From Acaudatibacter sp035532115 (GTDB lineage: Bacteria > Pseudomonadota > Alphaproteobacteria > Caulobacterales > Caulobacteraceae): a stretch of DNA of 64,000 nucleotides. Where the stretch lies: positions 1 through 64,000 of the forward strand of contig DATKRO010000027.1 of the NCBI GenBank assembly GCA_035532115.1. The letters are read 5' to 3'. The notes below the pieces were generated by a model. That model did not search any database. It was given only the letters and a program-made list of their open reading frames with translations, and was not told the origin of the DNA. Of the stretch, positions 57,350 through 64,000 are shown piece after piece. Position 1 is the first letter of the stretch. Each line of letters begins with the position of its first letter. The translations under genes were made by a program, and so were the position numbers.

Positions 57350-59599
57350 ATGGACGACGCCTCGCCACCCCCCGCAGCGCCGGACGAGGGCGGACGGATT
57401 CTGGACGAGCCCCTCGCCGAGGCGCTGTCGCGCCGATATCTCGCCTATGCGCTCTCCACCATCACCCAGCGGGCGCTGCCGGACGTTCGCGACGGGCTGA
57501 AGCCGGTGCATCGGCGCCTGCTCTACGCCATGCGCCTGTTGCGCCTCGACCCGCAGACCTCGGCCAAGAAGTCCGCCCGCGTCGTGGGCGACGTCATCGG
57601 CAAGTACCACCCGCATGGCGACGTCGCGGTCTATGACGCGCTGGTGCGCCTGGCCCAGGACTTCAACCAGCGCTATCGGCTCATCGACGGTCAGGGCAAT
57701 TTCGGCAACATCGACGGCGATAACCCCGCCGCGATGCGCTACACCGAATGCCGGCTGACCGAGGCGGCGCAACTGCTGCTCGACGGCATCGACGAGGATG
57801 CGGTCGACTTCCGCCCGACCTACGACGGCCAGGAGGAAGAGCCGGCGGTGCTGCCGGCGGGCTTTCCGAACCTGCTGGCCAATGGCTCGAACGGCATCGC
57901 CGTGGGCATGGCCACCTCGATCGCGCCGCACAACGCCGCCGAGCTCATCGACGCCTGCCTGATGCTGCTGGACCGGCCCTCGGCGACGACGGCGGACCTG
58001 ATGCAGAAGGTGCGCGGCCCCGACTTTCCCACCGGCGGCGTCATCGTCGAGACTCCCGCCTCGCTGCTGGACGCCTACGAGACCGGCCGCGGCGGCGTCA
58101 GGACGCGCGCCCGCTGGACCCGGGAAGACACCGGCCGCGGGACCTGGCAGATCGTCGTCACCGAGATTCCATATCAGGTGAAGAAGGCCGACCTCGTCCT
58201 GCAGATCGCCGGCCTGATCGAGGCCAAGAGGGCGCCGCTGCTGGGCGACGTGCGCGACGAATCCGCCGAGGACGTGCGCCTGATCCTGGAGCCGCGGGCG
58301 CGCACCGTCGAGCCGGAAATCCTGATGGAGAGCCTCTTCAAGCTCTCCGATCTGGAGACGCGGTTCTCGGTCAACATGAACGTCCTCGACGAGCGTGGCG
58401 CGCCGCGGGTGATGGGGCTGAAGGAGGCGCTGCGGGCGTTCCTCGACCATCGCCGCGAGGTGCTGGTCCGCCGCGCGCGCCATCGACTGGCCAGGATCGA
58501 GGCCCGCCTGCACGTGCTGGCGGGCCTGCTGATCGTCTTCCTCGATCTCGACGAGGTGATCCGCATCGTTCGGCAGGAGGACGAGCCCAGGGCCGCGCTG
58601 ATCGAGACCTTCGGCATCGATGCGATCCAGGCCGACGCCATCCTCGACACCCGCCTTCGCCAGCTCGCCAAGCTCCAGGAAATGGAGCTGAGGCGCGAGC
58701 ACGCCGAGCTTTCGCAGGAGCGGGACGGCATCGCCGCCATGCTGGGCTCCGACCCGCAGCAGTGGAAGCTGGTGGGCGCGGGCCTGCGCCACGTGCGCGA
58801 GGTTCTGGGACCTGGCGCGGCGGCCGGCCGACGCCGCTCCAGCTTCGCCGTTGCACCGATCCTGGACGCCTCCGCCGGCGCCGAGGCCCTGGTGGCGCGC
58901 GAGCCGATCACCGTCATCCTGTCCGAGCGCGGCTGGATCCGGGCGGCGCGCGGGCGCATCGACGATCCCGCCGAGCTGAAATTCAAGGAGGGCGACCGGC
59001 TGGCCTTCCTGGTCGCTGCCGAGACCACCGACAAGCTGCTGCTGTTCGCCTCCGACGGCCGCTTCTTCACCCTGGCCGGCGACAAGCTGCCTTCGGCGCG
59101 CGGCCAGGGCGAGCCCTTGCGGCTGATGCTCGATCTGGACGATCGCGTCGGCATCCTCGCGCTTTTCGTGCACAGGCCGGGCGCCCGGCGCATCCTCGCC
59201 TCGCGCGCCGGCCATGGCTTCATTCTGCCCGAGCACGAAGCCATCGCCACGCGCCGCGCCGGCAAGCAGGTGCTGAACGTCGATGCGGCCGGCGCCGCCT
59301 TCTGCCTTGCCGCAGAGGGCGACCATCTGGCGGTGGTCGGCGACAATGGCAAGGCCCTGGTGTTCCCGCTCGCCGAGCTGCCCGAGATGGCGCGCGGCAA
59401 GGGCGTGAGGCTGCAGAGCTATCGCGAGGGCGCCTTGCGCGACGGCCTCGTCTTCGCCGCCGCCGCCGGCCCCGCCTGGATCGACGCGGCGGGCCGTAGC
59501 CGCGCCTGGGCCGACTGGCGCGCCTGGCTGGGCAGGAGGGGCGCGGCCGGGCGAGCCGCGCCGCGCGGCTTTCCGGCGTCGAAGCGGTTCCGGCCTTGA
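57350..59599 (+). CDS. parC: DNA topoisomerase IV subunit A
   Basis: A 749-residue subunit. RALPDVRDGLKPVHRRLLYA, YHPHGDVAVYDALVRLAQDF and the catalytic Tyr in AAMRYTECRLT are conserved. C-terminal blades such as VAREPITVILSERGWIRAA follow. In the quinolone region the residue after HPHGD is Val, where E. coli ParC has Ser80. It decatenates sister chromosomes. The gene starts 70 bases after recO. Confidence 0.95.
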   Translation: MDDASPPPAAPDEGGRILDEPLAEALSRRYLAYALSTITQRALPDVRDGLKPVHRRLLYAMRLLRLDPQTSAKKSARVVGDVIGKYHPHGDVAVYDALVRLAQDFNQRYRLIDGQGNFGNIDGDNPAAMRYTECRLTEAAQLLLDGIDEDAVDFRPTYDGQEEEPAVLPAGFPNLLANGSNGIAVGMATSIAPHNAAELIDACLMLLDRPSATTADLMQKVRGPDFPTGGVIVETPASLLDAYETGRGGVRTRARWTREDTGRGTWQIVVTEIPYQVKKADLVLQIAGLIEAKRAPLLGDVRDESAEDVRLILEPRARTVEPEILMESLFKLSDLETRFSVNMNVLDERGAPRVMGLKEALRAFLDHRREVLVRRARHRLARIEARLHVLAGLLIVFLDLDEVIRIVRQEDEPRAALIETFGIDAIQADAILDTRLRQLAKLQEMELRREHAELSQERDGIAAMLGSDPQQWKLVGAGLRHVREVLGPGAAAGRRRSSFAVAPILDASAGAEALVAREPITVILSERGWIRAARGRIDDPAELKFKEGDRLAFLVAAETTDKLLLFASDGRFFTLAGDKLPSARGQGEPLRLMLDLDDRVGILALFVHRPGARRILASRAGHGFILPEHEAIATRRAGKQVLNVDAAGAAFCLAAEGDHLAVVGDNGKALVFPLAELPEMARGKGVRLQSYREGALRDGLVFAAAAGPAWIDAAGRSRAWADWRAWLGRRGAAGRAAPRGFPASKRFRP

Positions 59600-59613
59600 G
59601 CGAGCGCCGGGGC

Positions 59614-60921
59614 TCAGCCGCCAAGCGCGCCGCTGAGCCCGGCGAAGAAGCCGAACCCCGCCGTGAGCACGACCACCGCCCCCACCACGACGGCGTAGAC
59701 GCGGCCGAGGCGGTAGGGCTCGGGCAGCGCCTTGAGCGCCAGCAGATAGAGGAACCCCAGCACGATCGGCAGCAAGAGCGCGTTCATCACCTCCACCGCC
59801 ACCGAGAGCTGGACGAGATCGACCCCGGAGGCCACCAGCACCCCGCCGCCCACGAGGCAGGCGCTGAAGATGCCATAGAACCACGGCGCTTCCGTGGGGC
59901 GGTGTTCCAGCGAGCGCTTGAAGCCGGCGACCTCGCCGACGCCCCAGGCGGCCGTCAGGCAGACCACGATGGTGGCGACCATGGCCGCGCCGGTCATGCC
60001 CGCCGCGAACACCACCTTGCCCAGGGCTGCGCCGAGGAAGGGCTGCAACGCGCGGGCGATCGAGGGCACGTCGCTCAGCGCCGCCCGCACGCCGGTGCGC
60101 CCGAGGGTGGCGGCGGTGACGACGAGGACCGCGGCCATGATCACCTGGGTGACCACCGCGCCGGTCGCCGTGTCCAGCCGGGCGAGTTTCAGGTCCTTCG
60201 GCGTCAGGCCTTTGTCGAGCACGGCGGACTGCTGGTAGAAAATCATCCACGGCATGATCACCGCGCCGAGATTGGCGGCGACGTAGTAGAGATACCTGGA
60301 GTTGCCGAACGGCATCGTGCCGATCTGCGCCATCACCTCGGAGGCGCGTGGGCCGGCGCCGAGAGCCACCACGACGAACGCCAGTTCGAAAAGCCCCAGC
60401 GCGATGGCGATGCGCTCCACCGAGAGATACGAGCCGGTCCAGACCATGGTCAGCACCAGGCCGACGACCACCGCCATGGTCGCCCAGGCCGGTACGCCGA
60501 ACAGCGCCCCGACGCCGGCCATGCCGCTGAGCTGGGTGACGATGGCGCCCACGCACGCCAGCATCAGCGTCGAAACCGACAGCCATGCCCAGGCTCGGCC
60601 GAAACGCTCTGCGATCAGTTCGCCGTGGCCGCGCCCGGTGACGAGGCCGAGCCGCAGGGTCAGTTCCTGGACGATGTAGAGCACCGGGATCAGCGCCAGC
60701 TGCAGGGCGAGCAGCTGATAGCCCCACTGCGCGCCGCTCTGCGCCGCCGTGATGATGCTGCCGGCGTCGGTGTCGGCCAGCATGACCAGAATGCCCGGCC
60801 CCATCACCGCCAGCCAGCGCCAGCGCCTCAGGCGCGCGGCCGGCGTGCGCCCAGCGACGGCGCTCGAGGGCGGCGGATCGGATCGACCCGCGACCGGCGC
60901 CGGGTCTGAAATGGACGTCAT
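59614..60921 (-). CDS. NRAMP-family (Mn2+/Fe2+-type) transporter
   Basis: A 435-residue protein with about eleven helices. The first unwound-helix region is LVMLADTDAGSIITAAQSGA, a divergent form of the DPGN motif; AAGMTGAAMVATIVVCLTAA lies in the TM6 region. ATG 60921 is chosen because the longer starts (60939, 60957) lie inside the promoter/Fur-like box. The transcript may be leaderless. Manganese or iron uptake is expected from the family and box. Confidence 0.8.
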   Translation of the reverse strand: MTSISDPAPVAGRSDPPPSSAVAGRTPAARLRRWRWLAVMGPGILVMLADTDAGSIITAAQSGAQWGYQLLALQLALIPVLYIVQELTLRLGLVTGRGHGELIAERFGRAWAWLSVSTLMLACVGAIVTQLSGMAGVGALFGVPAWATMAVVVGLVLTMVWTGSYLSVERIAIALGLFELAFVVVALGAGPRASEVMAQIGTMPFGNSRYLYYVAANLGAVIMPWMIFYQQSAVLDKGLTPKDLKLARLDTATGAVVTQVIMAAVLVVTAATLGRTGVRAALSDVPSIARALQPFLGAALGKVVFAAGMTGAAMVATIVVCLTAAWGVGEVAGFKRSLEHRPTEAPWFYGIFSACLVGGGVLVASGVDLVQLSVAVEVMNALLLPIVLGFLYLLALKALPEPYRLGRVYAVVVGAVVVLTAGFGFFAGLSGALGG

Positions 60922-60923
60922 TC

Positions 60924-60957
60924 TGCACTTGATAGTCATTCGCAAACTACTTGGCAA
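60924..60957 (-). promoter_or_regulatory. Promoter with Fur/Mur-like box for the NRAMP gene
   Basis: On the minus strand TTGCCA (60957-60952) and TATCAA (60934-60929) are 17 bases apart, placing the transcription start at or next to ATG 60921. The segment TTTGCGAATGACTATCAAGT, followed by GCA, resembles Fur/Mur boxes and covers the spacer and -10 box. Confidence 0.5.
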
Positions 60958-60996
60958 TCGCGCCGTCGAAGGCTGCGTTCGGCGGCCCGACGGGGG

Positions 60997-61263
60997 ATGC
61001 TCGCCGTGAAGCCTCTGACGCTGTTCGGTCTCGTCGCCGTCACCGCCATGCTGGTCTGCTATGCGCTGGAGCCGCGCTCGCGGCGATGGACGCTCGCCTT
61101 CGCCGCCGCGTGCTGGGCGGGCTCGCTCTACGGCTTCCTGCAGGGCGCCTGGCCGTTCGGGCTCGTCGAAGCGGCCTGGGGCGTCGTGGCGTTGCGCCGC
61201 TGGCGTATCAGAAGATCACCTGCTCCTCGCCCCACCAGAGCGGCGACCTCGACAGATCGATGA
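60997..61263 (+). CDS. Small membrane protein of unknown function
   Basis: An 88-residue protein with two or three hydrophobic helices (LFGLVAVTAMLVCYAL, FAAACWAGSLYGFLQGAWPF, LVEAAWGVVALRRW). It resembles short inner-membrane proteins often seen in alphaproteobacteria; I know no function. It is divergent from the NRAMP gene. Its 3' end overlaps the end of the convergent EthD gene by 56 bases. GTG 61006 is an alternative start. Confidence 0.55.
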   Translation: MLAVKPLTLFGLVAVTAMLVCYALEPRSRRWTLAFAAACWAGSLYGFLQGAWPFGLVEAAWGVVALRRWRIRRSPAPRPTRAATSTDR

Positions 61264-61567
61264 AGCGGCGTTCGTCTTCCAGCAGCAGCCGGCCAGCTTC
61301 GGCGGCGGCAGGGTCGCGGTTCGCCATGTCCTCGAAGCTGTCCCACCAGAGCTGGGCGACGCCGTCGAAGCCCTCGGGTCCGGCGCGCGCGCTTCGCAGG
61401 GGAGCCGAAAGGTCGGCCGCAAGACTGTGGAGCTGGACATAGCGGCGGATGCGCAACACCTCGCGCACGCTCGCCACCAGCGGCGCGTGGTTCTGGCGCC
61501 AGTAGGTCTGGAACGCCTCGCGCGTCAGGTGCGGCAGGCGGACGAGGCAGAAGGTGAGCTTGATCAC
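61208..61567 (-). CDS. EthD-domain protein
   Basis: A 119-residue ferredoxin-like-fold protein: KLTFCLVRLPHLTREAFQTY, WRQNHAPLVASVREVLRIRR, then FDGVAQLWWDSFEDM. The EthD/dabb family includes small enzymes and accessory proteins in degradative pathways. The start is GTG 61567. Function here is not clear. Confidence 0.8.
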   Translation of the reverse strand: MIKLTFCLVRLPHLTREAFQTYWRQNHAPLVASVREVLRIRRYVQLHSLAADLSAPLRSARAGPEGFDGVAQLWWDSFEDMANRDPAAAEAGRLLLEDERRFIDLSRSPLWWGEEQVIF

Positions 61568-61642
61568 GGCGGCAGGGCCTCCTGGGCGACATCCAATAGG
61601 CTGGCCGACGATGATCGCCGGGGCAATTGCATTTCGCCGCCC

Positions 61643-62911
61643 TCAGAAGGTCAGCCTCAAGCTCGATTGCAACACCGTCTGGACCTGGTGCGGGCTTTCG
61701 CCGGCGAGGATCCGGCCCGGCCGGACGCTGTCGATGCGCAGGGCCTCGATCCGCACGTCGAGGCAACGGTTCAAGGGGCGGCGCCAGCCGCCGTCCAGCG
61801 CCCAGCCGCGTTCGCCCTTCGCCACGCTCGCGCCTGGCGCGTTGTCGCGGGTCTCGAACGCGTCGGCGCGGAGCGTCAGCGAGTTCTTGCCCAGATCCCG
61901 CGTCGCGAGCAGGTAGGCCGAGCGGAAGGAGACGTCGACGAGCCTCGGGCCCGGAGCGCCGATCCAGGTGCGCCCGCTCATCGCCTGCGCCTTCAGCTGC
62001 GCAAACGCGCCGAGCTGGGCGGTGGCGCCGACGTCGACGAAGCGGGTATTCCAGGCCCATTGCCCGTCGGACGTGACGCGCGTCCCGTCGCCGCGATTGT
62101 CGTAGGCCAGCGCGTCGAGCGTCACCGGGGCGTCGGGGCGCCATTCCAGCTTGACGTAATAGCCGAGGCGATGGTCGATCTCGAGCGTGGAATAGGTTTC
62201 GCTCGCCTGGAACGAGGCGTCCGGGGCGGCCAGCGGCGGCAGGCGGAACGAGCCGCGCGCCTGCGACTTGATGTCGTCGAGCGCCCAGCCGCGGAACGAC
62301 AACAAAGTGCCGGCGGTGTCGTCGTAGCCGAAGAGCGCGACGGTGACGGCGAGGCTCTGGTCGCCGAACTGGCGCGACACCGTCGCCTCGGCGCCCACGA
62401 CCTTCAACTCCTCGCCCACCCAGGTGTCGATCGCCGAGGGCGTGATGGTGTCGGTGACGCCCCAGGCCCGCGCATCGTGCTCCAGCGAGATCGGCGGGTA
62501 GAAATAGCCGATGCGCGCGGCAAATCGCGTCGCCGAGCGCGGCGTGGGCCTGAACACCAGATAGGCTTGCAGGATGTCGACGCGATGCTCCTGGCCCGGC
62601 TGGTAGCCGACGTCGACCACGGCGTTCCAATCCCAATCGAACTGCGGCGTCCATTCGAGGGCGGCCTCGGCGACCTGGGCGCGCGCGCCCGCGCCGCCGT
62701 AGCGCGACTTGCCGAAGCCGCCGTGGGTGAAGGAGGGCTCGCCGCCGGACGCCGCCGCGCGCAGGTCGACGACGCCATGGATGGTGTCGCGCGAGAGCAG
62801 GTCGATCTGCGCCACCGCGGGCCAGGCGCTCGCTGCGATCAGGGCCGCGACGGCGAGCGCCAGCCACCTCGCTGCCTGCGCCGGCCGGCCGGCGCGCTTT
62901 GGCCGTTGCAT
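61643..62911 (-). CDS. Porin-like outer membrane protein
   Basis: A 422-residue protein with a signal peptide (LALAVAALIAASAWPAVAQ). The mature part has alternating strands rich in aromatic girdle residues (for example WTPQFDWDWNAVVDVGYQPG, YYVKLEWRPDAPVTLDALAY) and ends in LRLTF with the terminal Phe of outer-membrane barrels. No substrate can be inferred. Confidence 0.7.
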   Translation of the reverse strand: MQRPKRAGRPAQAARWLALAVAALIAASAWPAVAQIDLLSRDTIHGVVDLRAAASGGEPSFTHGGFGKSRYGGAGARAQVAEAALEWTPQFDWDWNAVVDVGYQPGQEHRVDILQAYLVFRPTPRSATRFAARIGYFYPPISLEHDARAWGVTDTITPSAIDTWVGEELKVVGAEATVSRQFGDQSLAVTVALFGYDDTAGTLLSFRGWALDDIKSQARGSFRLPPLAAPDASFQASETYSTLEIDHRLGYYVKLEWRPDAPVTLDALAYDNRGDGTRVTSDGQWAWNTRFVDVGATAQLGAFAQLKAQAMSGRTWIGAPGPRLVDVSFRSAYLLATRDLGKNSLTLRADAFETRDNAPGASVAKGERGWALDGGWRRPLNRCLDVRIEALRIDSVRPGRILAGESPHQVQTVLQSSLRLTF

Positions 62912-63105
62912 CTGGGCGATGATCGTCTCGCGAGGGACCGCGCTCTTGCGTGGCCGCCACGCCTAGCCGCAGATCGTGAACGCTTGGCTAAGGCGCGGCG
63001 GCTTCGGGGCGGCGGCGCCTGACGATCGCGGGCGCGGCGAAGGCTTGAACCGGACCTGGACTCCGCGCCAGAATGCGCCGGGGCGGATGATCGGAGGTGA
63101 CGCCA

Positions 63106-64000
63106 GTGCTTGGCAGAGGCCCAGGGCTTGCCAGAGGCGTCGTCGATGGGGCGTCCACGCGCTCCGAGTTCTTCGCGAGACCCTCGTTCGATCCCGCGCC
63201 GCGCCTGGTGGACACCACCATGCTCTATGCTCCGAGGAGCGGCGGCGTGAAGCGCTATCTCGGCGCCAAGCGCGCCTGGTTCGCCAAGGCGCGCCCGCAC
63301 ATCCGCCACACCCTGGTGGTCCCTGGCCCCCGCCACGCCTACGACGGCGCCGGGCGGCTCTCCATCTATGCCGCGCCGCTGCCGTTCGGCGACGGCTACC
63401 GCTGGCCGGTGGTCAGGGCCGCCTGGATGAAGCGGCTGATGCGCCAGCGCCCCAGCCTGATCGAGGCGGGCGATCCCTATACGCCGGGACTGGCGGCGCT
63501 GAAGGCCGGCGAGGCCCTGGGCGTGCCGGTGATCGGCTTTTGCCACACCGACCTCGGCGCCCTGGCGGCGCTGCACTTCGGCGACTGGGCCGAGAAGCCG
63601 GTGCGGCGGCGCTGGGGCGACATCTATCGGCGGTTCGATCGCGTTCTGGCCCCCAGCCGCTACATCGCCTCGCGCCTCGCCGAAGCCGGCGTGGAGAACC
63701 CGATCGCCATCCCCCTCGGCGTCGACACCGAGACCTTCACGCCGGCCGGCGCCGATCCGGCGGGGCTGCGCCGGCGGCTCGGCCTCGAACCGCGCCATCG
63801 CCTGCTGGTGTTCGCCGGGCGCCCCGCGAAGGAAAAGCGCGTCGACGTGCTGATCGAGGCCGTCGAGCGCCTCGGCGATCCCTACGTTCTCGTCCTGGCC
63901 GGCGCCCGCGGCGACCGTGCTGCCCCGTCCGGCCGCGTCATCGAGCTTGCCTACGAGACAGACCCCGGACGCCTCGCGGCGCTGCTCGCCAGCTGCGACG
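63106..64000 (+). CDS. Glycosyltransferase family 4-like protein (truncated by window end)
   Basis: At least 298 residues, open to the right edge. LVDTTMLYAPRSGGVKRYLG is an acceptor-side start of GT4 enzymes, then VIGFCHTDLGALAALHFGDW and PIAIPLGVDTETFTPAGADP lead to the donor domain LLVFAGRPAKEKRVDVLIEA. It transfers a sugar from a nucleotide donor, probably to a lipid or surface glycan. GTG 63106 has GGAGG eight bases upstream; GTG 63097 is also in frame. Confidence 0.8.
   Translation, partial: MLGRGPGLARGVVDGASTRSEFFARPSFDPAPRLVDTTMLYAPRSGGVKRYLGAKRAWFAKARPHIRHTLVVPGPRHAYDGAGRLSIYAAPLPFGDGYRWPVVRAAWMKRLMRQRPSLIEAGDPYTPGLAALKAGEALGVPVIGFCHTDLGALAALHFGDWAEKPVRRRWGDIYRRFDRVLAPSRYIASRLAEAGVENPIAIPLGVDTETFTPAGADPAGLRRRLGLEPRHRLLVFAGRPAKEKRVDVLIEAVERLGDPYVLVLAGARGDRAAPSGRVIELAYETDPGRLAALLASCD

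Noticed and set aside
59596..60909. A 437-codon plus-strand frame opposite the second NRAMP gene
   Set aside because: It is His/Arg/Asp-rich antisense shadow of a clear membrane protein gene.

Overview
The window is GC-rich chromosomal DNA that reads as an alphaproteobacterium of the Caulobacterales (Caulobacter/Phenylobacterium-like). The basis is the gene order pdxJ-acpS-lepB-rnc-era-recO-parC, an rpoZ-rel pair, an EcfG-type stress sigma factor with matching promoters, many GTGA/ATGA gene overlaps and several apparently leaderless promoters. No rRNA or tRNA gene was recognised.

Layout. (1) 1-11171: a type I-G (formerly I-U) CRISPR-Cas locus on the minus strand. Interference genes csb1 (Cas7), csb2 (Cas5-Cas6), cas3 (C-terminal HD) and a csb3-like gene come first. 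A 2.2-kb island follows, then adaptation genes cas4-cas1 (fused) and cas2, the leader, and the first repeat of an array that runs off the left edge. The island carries a HigB/HigA-type pair, a BrnT/BrnA pair and a small HTH gene. (2) 11263-12177: a divergent WYL regulator of the CapW/BrxR type. (3) 12.2-25.9 kb: a B12-binding radical SAM protein, a UDP-glucuronate decarboxylase/glycosyltransferase pair, an NRAMP transporter, a CsoR/copper-ATPase module, a His-tailed EamA transporter, a CoA-transferase, a damaged HigBA pair, a VOC protein and a quinone reductase. (4) 26.0-29.8 kb: a stress block with a NepR-like ORF, ecfG, an EgtB-EgtD fusion for ergothioneine and a KGG protein; two back-to-back EcfG promoters lie between ecfG and egtBD. 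(5) 29.9-49 kb: a two-component system, metabolic and RNA-modification genes, a corrinoid-type ABC importer, slt, dapA, smpB, udg and folK, with remnants of MqsRA and VapBC. (6) 49.3-60.9 kb: the conserved rpoZ, rel, pdxJ to parC core and a second NRAMP gene. (7) 61-64 kb: an EthD protein, a porin-like protein and a truncated glycosyltransferase.

Most interesting result. Between brnT and the interference genes the minus strand holds a degenerate CRISPR repeat whose 3' handle is followed by a spacer-like sequence. Counting from the first base after the handle, 18 of 23 bases match a site in the AT-rich promoter immediately upstream. The site has a TTA PAM, and three of the five mismatches fall at positions 6, 12 and 18, which type I effectors tolerate. 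This is the layout of a CRISPR-repressed toxin-antitoxin (CreTA-like) guide, here placed in the leader of brnTA. A second, different repeat-derived element (two tandem repeat-like hairpins, the last carrying the Shine-Dalgarno) sits between toxin and antitoxin of the neighbouring HigBA pair. I infer that both toxin-antitoxin pairs are wired to the CRISPR effector, possibly as addiction modules guarding it. This is read from sequence only and needs testing.

By contrast, three toxin-antitoxin loci elsewhere in the window (23.7, 37.1 and 48.8 kb) have broken toxin genes.
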